Positions 1 through 6,259 of a stretch of 9,579 nucleotides of DNA are shown here, piece by piece. Source of the stretch: JBOHBN01 sp050698355 (lineage in GTDB: Bacteria > Actinomycetota > Actinomycetes > Streptosporangiales > WHST01). Both the position numbers and the translations under genes were made by a program. How positions within the stretch are numbered: the stretch's first letter is position 1; each line of letters begins with the position of its first letter. The notes beneath the pieces were generated by a model. The model saw nothing but the letters and a program-made list of their open reading frames with translations. It had not been told where the DNA came from and did no database searches. Location of the stretch: NCBI GenBank assembly GCA_050698355.1, contig JBOHBN010000438.1:1-9579 (forward strand). Direction: 5' to 3'.

Positions 1-669
1 GTTGGACGCGCCGAGCAGGTCGGCCATCGACGCCCCGTAGAAGTCGGCCAGCTCGGCGAGCCGCTCGACGGTCAACGTGCGCGCGCCGGCCTCGTAGCTC
101 GCGACCGTCGCGGCCTTCCACCGCCCGTGCGACTGCCGCTCGACGTCGCGGCGGGTGAGCCCGAGCCGTTCGCGTACGGAACGCAGCCGGGCCCCCAGGT
201 TCGAGCCCGCCGGGTCACCCTCGTGCTCGTCCTCCTGCTCGGCCTCCAGTGACGGCGGCGGCTTCAGCGCCGCCAGCTGGGCGGGGATGAACAGCTCGCC
301 GCGGCGGACGCCGAGCAGCGCGCCGAGCAGCTGCGTCGCGGTGACCGCCTTGGGTATCCACCCGCGCACACCGGCGGCGAGGGCATCGGCGACCTGGTCG
401 GTGGCGTCCGACATCGTGACCACGACGACCCTGGCCTTCGGGTACGCGGAGCGCAGCCGCGACACCACGTCGGTGTCCTGGCCCTGGACGTCGAGCACGA
501 CCAGCTCCGGCTCGCCCTCGCCCAGCTCGCCGAGCAGGGTCGTCAACGTCGACCCCGAACCCAGCACGCTGAACTCGCGGCTGCCCTCAAGCAGCCTCTC
601 GATGTCGCGACGAAACGACAGGTTGCGGTCGAGCACCAGTACGCGCGTCACGCCGTCAGCGTTGTTCAT
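1..669 (-). CDS. Response regulator: receiver domain fused to BldD-like XRE HTH (3' end outside window)
   Basis: Likely a DNA-binding transcription factor. 223 codons are visible from an ATG at 669; the frame is still open at base 1, so the C-terminus is missing. Residues 8-125 form a CheY-like receiver: Asp60 in VVLDVQG is the expected phosphoacceptor, Thr85 (VVVVTMSD) and Lys107 (GWIPKAV) are the switch residues. The acidic pair that binds Mg2+ is reduced: Asp14 is present, but the next residue is Arg15 where an acidic residue is usual. After an acidic, proline-containing linker (about 126-155), residues 158-220 match the N-terminal DNA-binding domain of Streptomyces BldD (LGARLRSVRERLGL, HGRWKAATVASYEAG, LAELADFYG). 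Most actinobacterial response regulators carry OmpR or NarL output domains instead. The start is supported by GGGAAGGA three bases upstream. No histidine kinase is visible here. Domain calls are confident; phosphorylation and targets are inference. Confidence 0.88.
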   Translation of the reverse strand, partial: MNNADGVTRVLVLDRNLSFRRDIERLLEGSREFSVLGSGSTLTTLLGELGEGEPELVVLDVQGQDTDVVSRLRSAYPKARVVVVTMSDATDQVADALAAGVRGWIPKAVTATQLLGALLGVRRGELFIPAQLAALKPPPSLEAEQEDEHEGDPAGSNLGARLRSVRERLGLTRRDVERQSHGRWKAATVASYEAGARTLTVERLAELADFYGASMADLLGASN

Positions 670-728
670 TCGTCCTTCCCGCTACTACGAGGTGGCCAGC
701 ACACCTTATGACCCCGCCGGTCGGAGGA
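670..728 (-). promoter_or_regulatory. Leader of the response regulator gene: Shine-Dalgarno and possible -10
   Basis: This 59-base gap separates the pseudogene stop from the regulator start on the same strand. Read on the minus strand it contains GGGAAGGA (complement of 673-680), a good ribosome binding site for the ATG at 669. A TAAGGT hexamer (complement of 703-708) fits a TANNNT-type -10 box, but no convincing -35 lies upstream. A short inverted repeat, AGGTG-N7-CACCT, overlaps the -10 and could be a regulator site. The ribosome site is solid; the promoter and operator are tentative. Confidence 0.4.
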
Positions 729-2429
729 CTAGCCGATCTTCGGTCGTGGCGGCCATCCATCCCTGCCCCACCGCATGGGAATCGCGCGTCCACGTGCCCA
801 CAGCCGCGCCTGGTCGAAGTAGTTGCGGTGGAAGGCATGCCCCGACGCACCGGTCAGGTTGACCCACGTGGAGTCGTCCAGGTCGGCGAGGTCGACGACC
901 ATCCGCATGGACGGCACCCAGTCCACCTCGTACCCCTGGCCCGCGGGCCGGCCGGTGGCGTCGACGACGGACGATCCGCCGCCCAGGTGAAGCGGCCCAC
1001 GGTTGAACAGCCGTTGCACGACCTCGATGCCGGAGGTACCGAACGACTGGTTCCGCACCATCAGCGTATGCAGGTCTCCCCACCGCCATCTCGCCGGATC
1101 GGGTCCGAGGGTTTCGCGAAGCTCCTCGTCCGCCTCGCTCATCGCAGCGGCAAGCATGTCATCTCGGGTTTCGACCACACGGCCGGTCCGGTGATCGTCC
1201 CACCAGGTACTACGCGGCGTGGCGAGCAGCCCCGCGACGATATCGAACCACCGGGAGCCACCGTCGGGCCGCGCCGCCGCAGACAGCTCGTCTCCGAACG
1301 TGTCGACAAGCAGGTGCGGCACCAGCGCGGACGCCATCGCGTTGTACGTGTCCAGCTGCATCCGGCCGGTCGAGGCGACCGTGCTCGGGTCGTCGGCCGA
1401 CGTGACCAGGTCGGTGATGCGCTGGCTACGGTAGCCGTAGTCCCAGTCCCTGGTCAGCAGGTATGGGTACGACCGGCCGACCGCGGCCTGGTTGGCCGTG
1501 ACCACGTAGCCCTCCTCGGGGTCGAGCACGTACGGCACCGCGCGGAACGAGATGTTGCCGTCCCACTCGTTCTCGCCGGTCCAGCCGATCGCCAGCCAGC
1601 GCCCGTCGTACCCGCGCCGGATCAAGATCCTGCCGGGCGCCGGTACCCGATGTGGCCGTCGACGTCGGCGTACACGAGGCTCTGCGCCGGCACGTCGAAC
1701 AGCCTGGCGGCGTGGCGCAGGTCATCGGACACATCGGAGAGCAGCGGACCGTGCCTGGTCGCGCGGACCGTGATGCTCACCGGGTCACCGCCGGCGACGC
1801 GGATCGTCTCGGTGCGCTCCTCGAGCGGCCGCCACCGGCCGCGGTACCTGTAGCGGTCGCCGTTGACCGTCTCCAGGTACAGGTCGGAGACGTCCGGGCC
1901 GAGGTTGGTGGACCCCACGCGACCCGGTCGCCCCGCCCGATGACGACTCCCGGCGTACCGGCGAAGGTGAACCCGGCGACGTCGTACGGGCAGGCTGCGC
2001 GCACCGGCGCGCAGTGCAGGCCCATCTGGTACCAGATCGACGGCAGCGCGGGCCCGAGGTGGGGGTCGTTGGCGAGGATCGGCTTGCCGCTCGTCGTACG
2101 GGAGGTGCCGTGCTCGACGGTGCCGCCGCGCACGATCGGCGGGTGCTTCTCGTACGGGTAGGGCGGGTACAGCTTCTCCACCCGTCTCACCGGCATCCGG
2201 GTCGCGAGCAGGCTACGGGTCCGCTCGGCCTGGTCGTTGCCGCATAGCTGCCAGGCCATCACCTTCAGCCGCGTCAGGCTGTCCACCGGCGTCCACGGAG
2301 CTCCAACTCACCGGAGGTTTCGGGGAACGACCGGCGGATCGTCACTACGAGTACGGCCGTGGCCACGACCGCGAGGACGAGGAGCACGCATACGAGCCAG
2401 TAAGCGACTCTCCCGAGCAGCCGTGCCAC
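729..2429 (-). pseudogene. Decayed penicillin acylase family gene (two internal deletions, two frameshifts)
   Basis: Intact relatives are secreted or membrane-anchored Ntn-hydrolases that self-cleave and hydrolyse amide bonds in penicillins, acyl-homoserine lactones or similar compounds. Five collinear pieces remain. (a) 2429 to about 2300: GTG start, hydrophobic anchor, then IRRSFPETSGELEL, typical of the family N-terminus. (b) About 2298-2110, in another frame: PWTPVDSLTRLKVMAWQL to KLYPPYP; much of the A-chain that normally precedes this is missing. (c) About 2105-1917: TSGKPILANDPHLGPALPSIWY to GDRVAWG; the linker and the GSNNW motif that supplies the catalytic N-terminal Ser should lie just before this and are absent. 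(d) 1915-1645: STNLGPDVSDLYLE to DGHIGY. (e) 1643-729: APGRILIRRGYDGRW, GWTGENEWDG, and a C-terminal GASGHAFHRNYFDQARLW to the TAG stop. Breaks (c/d) and (d/e) each look like loss of one G. Function is very probably abolished. Confidence 0.9.
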
Positions 2430-2494
2430 CGCGCGAGCATAAGAGGGGCCGGCCCGATTTGTCCGGTAGAGGGTCGAGCCGGAATGATTCGCCC
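2430..2494 (+). promoter_or_regulatory. Divergent intergenic region with candidate antiporter promoter
   Basis: This 65-base gap lies between the divergently oriented acylase remnant and the antiporter gene. On the plus strand TTGTCC (2459-2464) and AATGAT (2483-2488) are 18 bases apart, a plausible -35/-10 pair. The -10 ends six bases before the ATG at 2495, and no purine-rich Shine-Dalgarno is obvious, so the transcript may be leaderless or nearly so. No promoter for the minus strand stands out. The assignment rests on motif spacing only. Confidence 0.35.
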
Positions 2495-4009
2495 ATGTCG
2501 GAGTCGGTGCTGCCTATCACACTGCTCCTGGCAACCGGGGTCCTCGTCTTCGCGGTCTTCGCGGTGAAGGTTTCCGGGCGGCTCGGCCTGCCGAGCCTGC
2601 TGTTCTTCCTCGGGCTCGGGTTGGTCATCGAACCGCTCGGCATCTCTATCAGCGATCCCGCGCTCGCGCAGACGCTCGGTCTCGCCGGCCTCGTCGTCAT
2701 CCTGGCCGAGGGTGGGCTCACGACCTCGTGGCAGCACGTACGGGGAGCGATGCCTGCGGCGATCCTGCTGGCCACCGTCGGTGTCGCGGTGAGCATGGTT
2801 CTGATCGCCCTCGCCGCGCACTTCCTCGTCGACCTGCCGTGGAAGCTGTCGCTGCTGCTAGGGGCGATCGTCTCGTCCACCGACGCGGCAGCGGTCTTCT
2901 CTGTGCTGCGACGGCTGCCGCTGCCGCCCAAGCTCAGCGGCACTCTCGAGGCCGAGTCGGGCTCGAACGACCCGCTGGCCGTACTCCTCGTCGCTTCGCT
3001 CAGCACGACCGGGCCGATGCCGAACCCGCTCGACCTGGTCGGTCACGTCGTGCTCGAGCTCGTGATCGGTGGAGCGATCGGCGCGGCGATCGGCCTGCTC
3101 GGGGCCCAGCTGCTGCGCCGGCTCCGGCTCGTCGCGTCCGGGCTGCACTCGCTGACGGCTCTGGGCCTGGCGATCGGCGCCTACGGGGTCGCGCACGTCG
3201 CGTACGGCAGCGGTTTCCTCGCGGTGTACATCACCGGGATCATCATCGGCAACGCACGCCTCCCGCACGCCGCGGCGACGCGGGGTTTCGCCGAGGGCTT
3301 CGCCTCGCTGGCGCAGATCGGCCTGTTCGTCATGCTCGGCGTGACCGCCTTCCCCGAACGGCTGCCGGCAGCGATAATCCCCGCACTACTGGTCTGCATC
3401 GGCATCGTCTTCTCCCGGCCCATAGCGGTCGTGGTCTCGACGTTCTGGTTCCGATTACCGTGGCGCGAGTACGCGTTCCTCTCCTGGGCGGGCCTGCGCG
3501 GCGCCGTACCCATCGTGCTCGCGACCATCCCGGCGACAGTCGGCTTGAGGGGCAGCAACCAGCTGTTCGACATCGTCGTCGTGCTCGTCGTCGTCCTGAC
3601 CCTGCTCCAGGGACCGACGCTGCCGTTCGTGGCGCGCTGGCTACGAATCGTCGCACGCGCCGAACCGCAGGAGCTGGAGGTCGAGTCGGCTCCCCTGGAG
3701 GACATGAGCGCCGAGATGCTGCAGCTGCAGATCCCTCGGGGCTCGGAGATGGCCGGCATCGAGCTGTTCGAGCTGCGCCTACCGGCCGGCGCCTCCGTCA
3801 CCCTGGTCGTACGGGGCGGCAACGGGTTCGTACCGGCACCGACGACGTTGCTGCGGCCGGACGACCAGTTGCTCATCGTCGCGACGTCGGGCGTGCGGGA
3901 GGCGACGGAACGTCGGCTGCGCGCGGTACACCGGCGCGGCCGGCTCGCCGGGTGGCTCGGCGAGAGCGGTGCGGGCGACGAGCCCGAGGCTGCTCCGGGT
4001 CCGTCCTGA
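2495..4009 (+). CDS. K+(Na+)/H+ antiporter, CPA1 family, NhaP2/CvrA-like, with RCK_C domain
   Basis: A 504-residue inner-membrane cation/proton exchanger for pH, K+ or Na+ homeostasis. Residues 1-395 are a chain of about twelve hydrophobic segments. Family motifs are present: STDAAAV (128-134), EAESGSNDPLA with the Asn158-Asp159 pair of the ion site, and WAGLRGAVP (331-339). After a short acidic hinge, residues about 405-480 (LQIPRGSEMAGIELFELRLP, then LLRPDDQLLIV) form an RCK_C (TrkA-C) domain, as in E. coli NhaP2/CvrA; such domains in other transporters bind regulatory ligands, including c-di-AMP in some Firmicutes. The frame is open further upstream to 2237, but that extension is antisense to the acylase remnant, arginine/serine-rich and not family-like; MSESVLPITLLLA is the natural N-terminus. 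One rare TTA leucine codon lies at 3455-3457 (Leu321). Transported ion is not determined by sequence. Confidence 0.93.
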   Translation: MSESVLPITLLLATGVLVFAVFAVKVSGRLGLPSLLFFLGLGLVIEPLGISISDPALAQTLGLAGLVVILAEGGLTTSWQHVRGAMPAAILLATVGVAVSMVLIALAAHFLVDLPWKLSLLLGAIVSSTDAAAVFSVLRRLPLPPKLSGTLEAESGSNDPLAVLLVASLSTTGPMPNPLDLVGHVVLELVIGGAIGAAIGLLGAQLLRRLRLVASGLHSLTALGLAIGAYGVAHVAYGSGFLAVYITGIIIGNARLPHAAATRGFAEGFASLAQIGLFVMLGVTAFPERLPAAIIPALLVCIGIVFSRPIAVVVSTFWFRLPWREYAFLSWAGLRGAVPIVLATIPATVGLRGSNQLFDIVVVLVVVLTLLQGPTLPFVARWLRIVARAEPQELEVESAPLEDMSAEMLQLQIPRGSEMAGIELFELRLPAGASVTLVVRGGNGFVPAPTTLLRPDDQLLIVATSGVREATERRLRAVHRRGRLAGWLGESGAGDEPEAAPGPS

Positions 4010-4026
4010 CCCCGGGTGTCCAGCGA

Positions 4027-4072
4027 CTTGTCAGTACCTCAGCCGGCTATGGCGAGCTGGGGTACTGACAGG
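4027..4072 (+). terminator. Hairpin between convergent genes (likely antiporter terminator)
   Basis: Arms 4027-4043 (CTTGTCAGTACCTCAGC) and 4056-4072 (GCTGGGGTACTGACAGG) pair over 17 positions around a 12-base loop. In the plus-strand transcript all 17 pairs form, two of them G-U; in the minus-strand transcript those two become C-A mismatches, so the hairpin suits termination of the antiporter better. It starts 17 bases after the antiporter stop and ends three bases before the stop of the opposing gene. There is no U-tract, which is common for actinobacterial terminators. Confidence 0.72.
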
Positions 4073-4075
4073 TCG

Positions 4076-4516
4076 TCAGTGACGGCGGCCGAGCATGTTG
4101 CGGCCGCGCATCCGCAGGACGGTCACGCCGGCCTGGTTGTGCATCTCCCACCGCACCAGGATCGTGCCCCGGTTCGCGCGGGACGCCGACGGCCGCGTCT
4201 CCTCCACGGTCGCGACGGCGAACAGGGTGTCGCCGGGCCGCACCGGCTCGAGCCAGCGCACCTCGTCGACGCCCGGTGAGCCCTGGCTCGCGGTGTGGGT
4301 CAGCAGGTTGTCCACGTACAGGCGCATGTACATCGCGACGGTGTGCCAGCCGCTCGCGCACAGCCCGCCGAACGACGACGCCGCAGCGGCCTCCGCGTCG
4401 ACGTGGAACGGTTGCGGATCCCAGCGGCTCGCGAACTCGATGATCTCCTCGGCCGTCACCGTCGTGCTGCCGAGCTCGTACACCTGCCCGGCGGCGAAGT
4501 CCTCCCAGTAGCGCAC
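4076..4516 (-). CDS. MaoC family dehydratase / (R)-specific enoyl-CoA hydratase-like protein
   Basis: A 146-residue single hot-dog domain protein. Characterised members hydrate trans-2-enoyl-CoA to (R)-3-hydroxyacyl-CoA, or dehydrate in the reverse direction, in fatty-acid, polyhydroxyalkanoate or branched-acid metabolism. The hydratase-2 signature lies at residues 28-47: FASRWDPQPFHVD, with Asp33 and His38 as the expected catalytic pair; Gln35 stands in the usual Asn position, a frequent variant. FGGLCASGWHT (49-59) and VRPGDTL (92-98) are also family features. The start is a GTG at 4516 (then RYWEDF), with no Shine-Dalgarno but a TAGGCT hexamer six bases upstream, suggesting a leaderless transcript. 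It is divergent from the PucR gene and convergent with the antiporter. No other fatty-acid genes lie here, so the true acyl-CoA substrate is unknown. Confidence 0.9.
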   Translation of the reverse strand: MRYWEDFAAGQVYELGSTTVTAEEIIEFASRWDPQPFHVDAEAAAASSFGGLCASGWHTVAMYMRLYVDNLLTHTASQGSPGVDEVRWLEPVRPGDTLFAVATVEETRPSASRANRGTILVRWEMHNQAGVTVLRMRGRNMLGRRH

Positions 4517-4557
4517 CGGCTAAGCCTAGAGCCTCGGGCACGTAGGATTCCGTCGCG
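4517..4557. promoter_or_regulatory. 41-bp divergent promoter region, both sides possibly leaderless
   Basis: All promoter signals for the MaoC-like gene and the PucR gene must sit here or inside the genes. On the plus strand TAGGAT (4543-4548) ends nine bases before the ATG at 4558. On the minus strand TAGGCT (complement of 4523-4528) ends six bases before the GTG at 4516. Neither gene has a clear Shine-Dalgarno. GGCTAAGCC (4518-4526) is a perfect 9-base palindrome beside the MaoC start and overlaps its -10, so it could be an operator, for instance for the adjacent PucR protein. No -35 elements are convincing. Confidence 0.45.
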
Positions 4558-6168
4558 ATGAGCGCGCAACGAGGGGCCCGGCTGTCCCGCCTGCTCGACG
4601 ACCTCGGCCGCACCCTGCTCGACGTCATCGCCGCGCCCGGCGATCTCGACAGCGAGGTCACAGGAGTGGCGATCTACGACCCGTTCGACGAGTTCATCAC
4701 CGGACCCGGGGAGATCGTGCTGGGCGTCGGCGTACGCGACACCGACGCGATCGCCGACCTGCTGCACCAGCTCGGCCAGCGCGGCGCCACCGGCCTGGTC
4801 GTCAAGCTGCCCGTTGCCGCCGAGCCCAGGATCGTCACGGCCGTCGAGGAGAGCGGGGTGGCGCTGCTCGGGCTCACCCGCGCAGCGTCCTGGTCCCAGG
4901 TGGCGGCACTCCTGCGCTCGCTACCGCGGGCCGTCGAGGACGTCGCCGGGGGGCCGGACGACCTCGCGGGCGCGCCCGCCGGTGACCTCTTCGCGCTGGC
5001 GAACGCCGTCAGCGCGCTGCTCGACGCGCCGGTCACGATCGAGGACCGCTCGTCGCGGGTGCTGGCGTTCTCCGGGCGGCAGGACGAGGCGGACCCCGGC
5101 CGCGTCGAGACGGTGCTCGGGCGGCGGGTGCCGGACCGGTACACCCGGATGCTGGAGCAGCGCGGCGCGTTCCGGCAGATCTTCCAGGGCCACACGCCGG
5201 TCTACATCGACCAGCTGACCGAGGAGATGCTGCCGCGCGCGGCGGTGGCCATCCGCGCCGGCGACGAGCTGCTCGGGTCGATGTGGGCGGCCGTACGCGA
5301 GCCGCTCTCCGCCGAGCGGGAGCAGGCGTTCGCCGACTCGGCGAAGCTCGTCGCCTTGCACATGCTCCGGGCGAGGGCGGGCGCCGACGTCGGCCGGCGG
5401 CTGCGGGCCGACCTGTTCGCGACCGTGCTCGAGGGCGGCCCCGGAGCGGCGGAAGCGGCGCACCGGCTCGGCATCGCCGGAGGCCGGCTCTGCGTCATGG
5501 CCGCGCAGGCGACGGCCGGGGATGTCGCGCAGACGGAGGCGGTCCGCCAGCGCCTCCGCGACGCGCTCGCCCTCCACTTCGCCGCGATCCACCCGCGCTC
5601 AGCAGCGGCACTCGTCGGCGGCGTCACGTACGCCGTACTCCCCGTAGGTGACGAGGAGGACGGTGGTGCGTCGGTGGTCCGGCTCGCGGAGGACTTCCTG
5701 GCGCGCACCGGGCCCCGCGACGACGTCGTGATCGGGGTCGGGCGGGCCGCGGCGACGCTCGCCGAGGTGGCGCGTTCCCGGCAGGACGCCGACCGGACGC
5801 TGCGGGTGCTGCGTACCGACCGGCGCGGGCGCCGCGTGGCGCGGTTCCCCGACGCGCAGGTCGAATCGCTGCTGTTGCGGTTGGCCGACCTCGCCGCCGA
5901 GGACGGCGAGGTGCACCTCGGACGCGTCGGCGCGCTCGTCGCGTACGACTGCAAGCACGACAGCGGCTTCAAGGACACGCTGCTCGCGTACCTGGACTCG
6001 TTCGGAAACGTCGCCGAGGCGGCCGGGGCGGTGCACGTCCACCCCAACACCTTCCGCTACCGGCTGCGGCGGCTCTGCGAGATCAGCGGGCTCGACCTCA
6101 CCGACCCCGAGGACCGGCTCGGCGTCATGCTGCAGCTGCGCCTGCACCGGCTCCTCGACCGTCGGTGA
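4558..6168 (+). CDS. PucR family transcriptional regulator
   Basis: A 536-residue cytoplasmic regulator; the family controls purine, amino-acid, sugar-acid and other catabolic genes, usually sensing a pathway metabolite. Residues about 20-130 match the PucR N-terminal domain (VTGVAIYDPFDEFITGPGEI, then GATGLVVKLP and SGVALLGLTRAASWSQVAALL). Residues about 145-280 resemble a GAF-like sensor (LFALANAVSALLDAPVTIED). Residues about 285-425 are the CdaR-type GGDEF-like region (VVIGVGRAAATLAEVARSRQDA). Residues about 475-530 form the C-terminal HTH_30 domain, with LLAYLDSFGNVAEAA and HVHPNTFRYRLRRL, the hallmark of the family. The ATG at 4558 is preceded by TAGGAT but no Shine-Dalgarno. The gene is divergent from the MaoC-like gene and collinear with the hydrolase fusion downstream, with no terminator visible between. 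Effector and targets cannot be read from the sequence; control of the fusion or of itself is inference. Confidence 0.93.
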   Translation: MSAQRGARLSRLLDDLGRTLLDVIAAPGDLDSEVTGVAIYDPFDEFITGPGEIVLGVGVRDTDAIADLLHQLGQRGATGLVVKLPVAAEPRIVTAVEESGVALLGLTRAASWSQVAALLRSLPRAVEDVAGGPDDLAGAPAGDLFALANAVSALLDAPVTIEDRSSRVLAFSGRQDEADPGRVETVLGRRVPDRYTRMLEQRGAFRQIFQGHTPVYIDQLTEEMLPRAAVAIRAGDELLGSMWAAVREPLSAEREQAFADSAKLVALHMLRARAGADVGRRLRADLFATVLEGGPGAAEAAHRLGIAGGRLCVMAAQATAGDVAQTEAVRQRLRDALALHFAAIHPRSAAALVGGVTYAVLPVGDEEDGGASVVRLAEDFLARTGPRDDVVIGVGRAAATLAEVARSRQDADRTLRVLRTDRRGRRVARFPDAQVESLLLRLADLAAEDGEVHLGRVGALVAYDCKHDSGFKDTLLAYLDSFGNVAEAAGAVHVHPNTFRYRLRRLCEISGLDLTDPEDRLGVMLQLRLHRLLDRR

Positions 6169-6259
6169 GAACGCGCTTCGTGCGTGGCAACCAAAGATGC
6201 GCGCAGAAATGGCGGGCGGCACGATGCAGAGCGAGCGGGCCAGGTGTTGGGTCAGCATC
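6169..6259 (+). other. Short gap between PucR and the hydrolase fusion; alternative starts
   Basis: These 91 bases contain no hairpin resembling a terminator and no clear promoter. Three ATG codons in frame with the fusion lie upstream of the chosen start, at 6197, 6209 and 6224, so the protein could be 12 to 21 residues longer and the true spacer as short as 28 bases. None of the four starts has a strong Shine-Dalgarno. A PucR-fusion operon is therefore possible but not proven. Confidence 0.4.

Noticed and set aside
155..862. Plus-strand open frame across the response regulator
   Set aside because: Low-complexity Ser/Arg-rich translation; the minus strand carries the receiver and HTH motifs.
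708..1853. Plus-strand open frame of 381 codons across the acylase remnant
   Set aside because: No domain is recognisable; the minus strand, read across its frameshifts, matches penicillin acylase throughout.
1622..2286. Treating the acylase pieces as separate small genes
   Set aside because: The pieces are collinear parts of one family alignment and adjoining ends complete family motifs when one base is restored, so they are fragments of a single broken gene.
2237..2494. N-terminal extension of the antiporter frame back to 2237
   Set aside because: The extra 86 residues are arginine/serine-rich, lie antisense to the acylase remnant and do not resemble the family; MSESVLPITLLLA at 2495 is a normal hydrophobic N-terminus.
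4044..4055. Idea that the 4027-4072 inverted repeat is an attachment site or mobile-element end
   Set aside because: There is no flanking duplication, integrase or second copy in the window; position between two stop codons fits a terminator.
2728..4068. Second plus-strand frame of 446 codons overlapping the antiporter
   Set aside because: An Arg/Ala/Gly-rich out-of-frame shadow; the overlapping frame has membrane segments and CPA1 motifs.
4921..6050. Minus-strand open frames opposite PucR
   Set aside because: Shadow translations without motifs; PucR has all expected domains on the plus strand.
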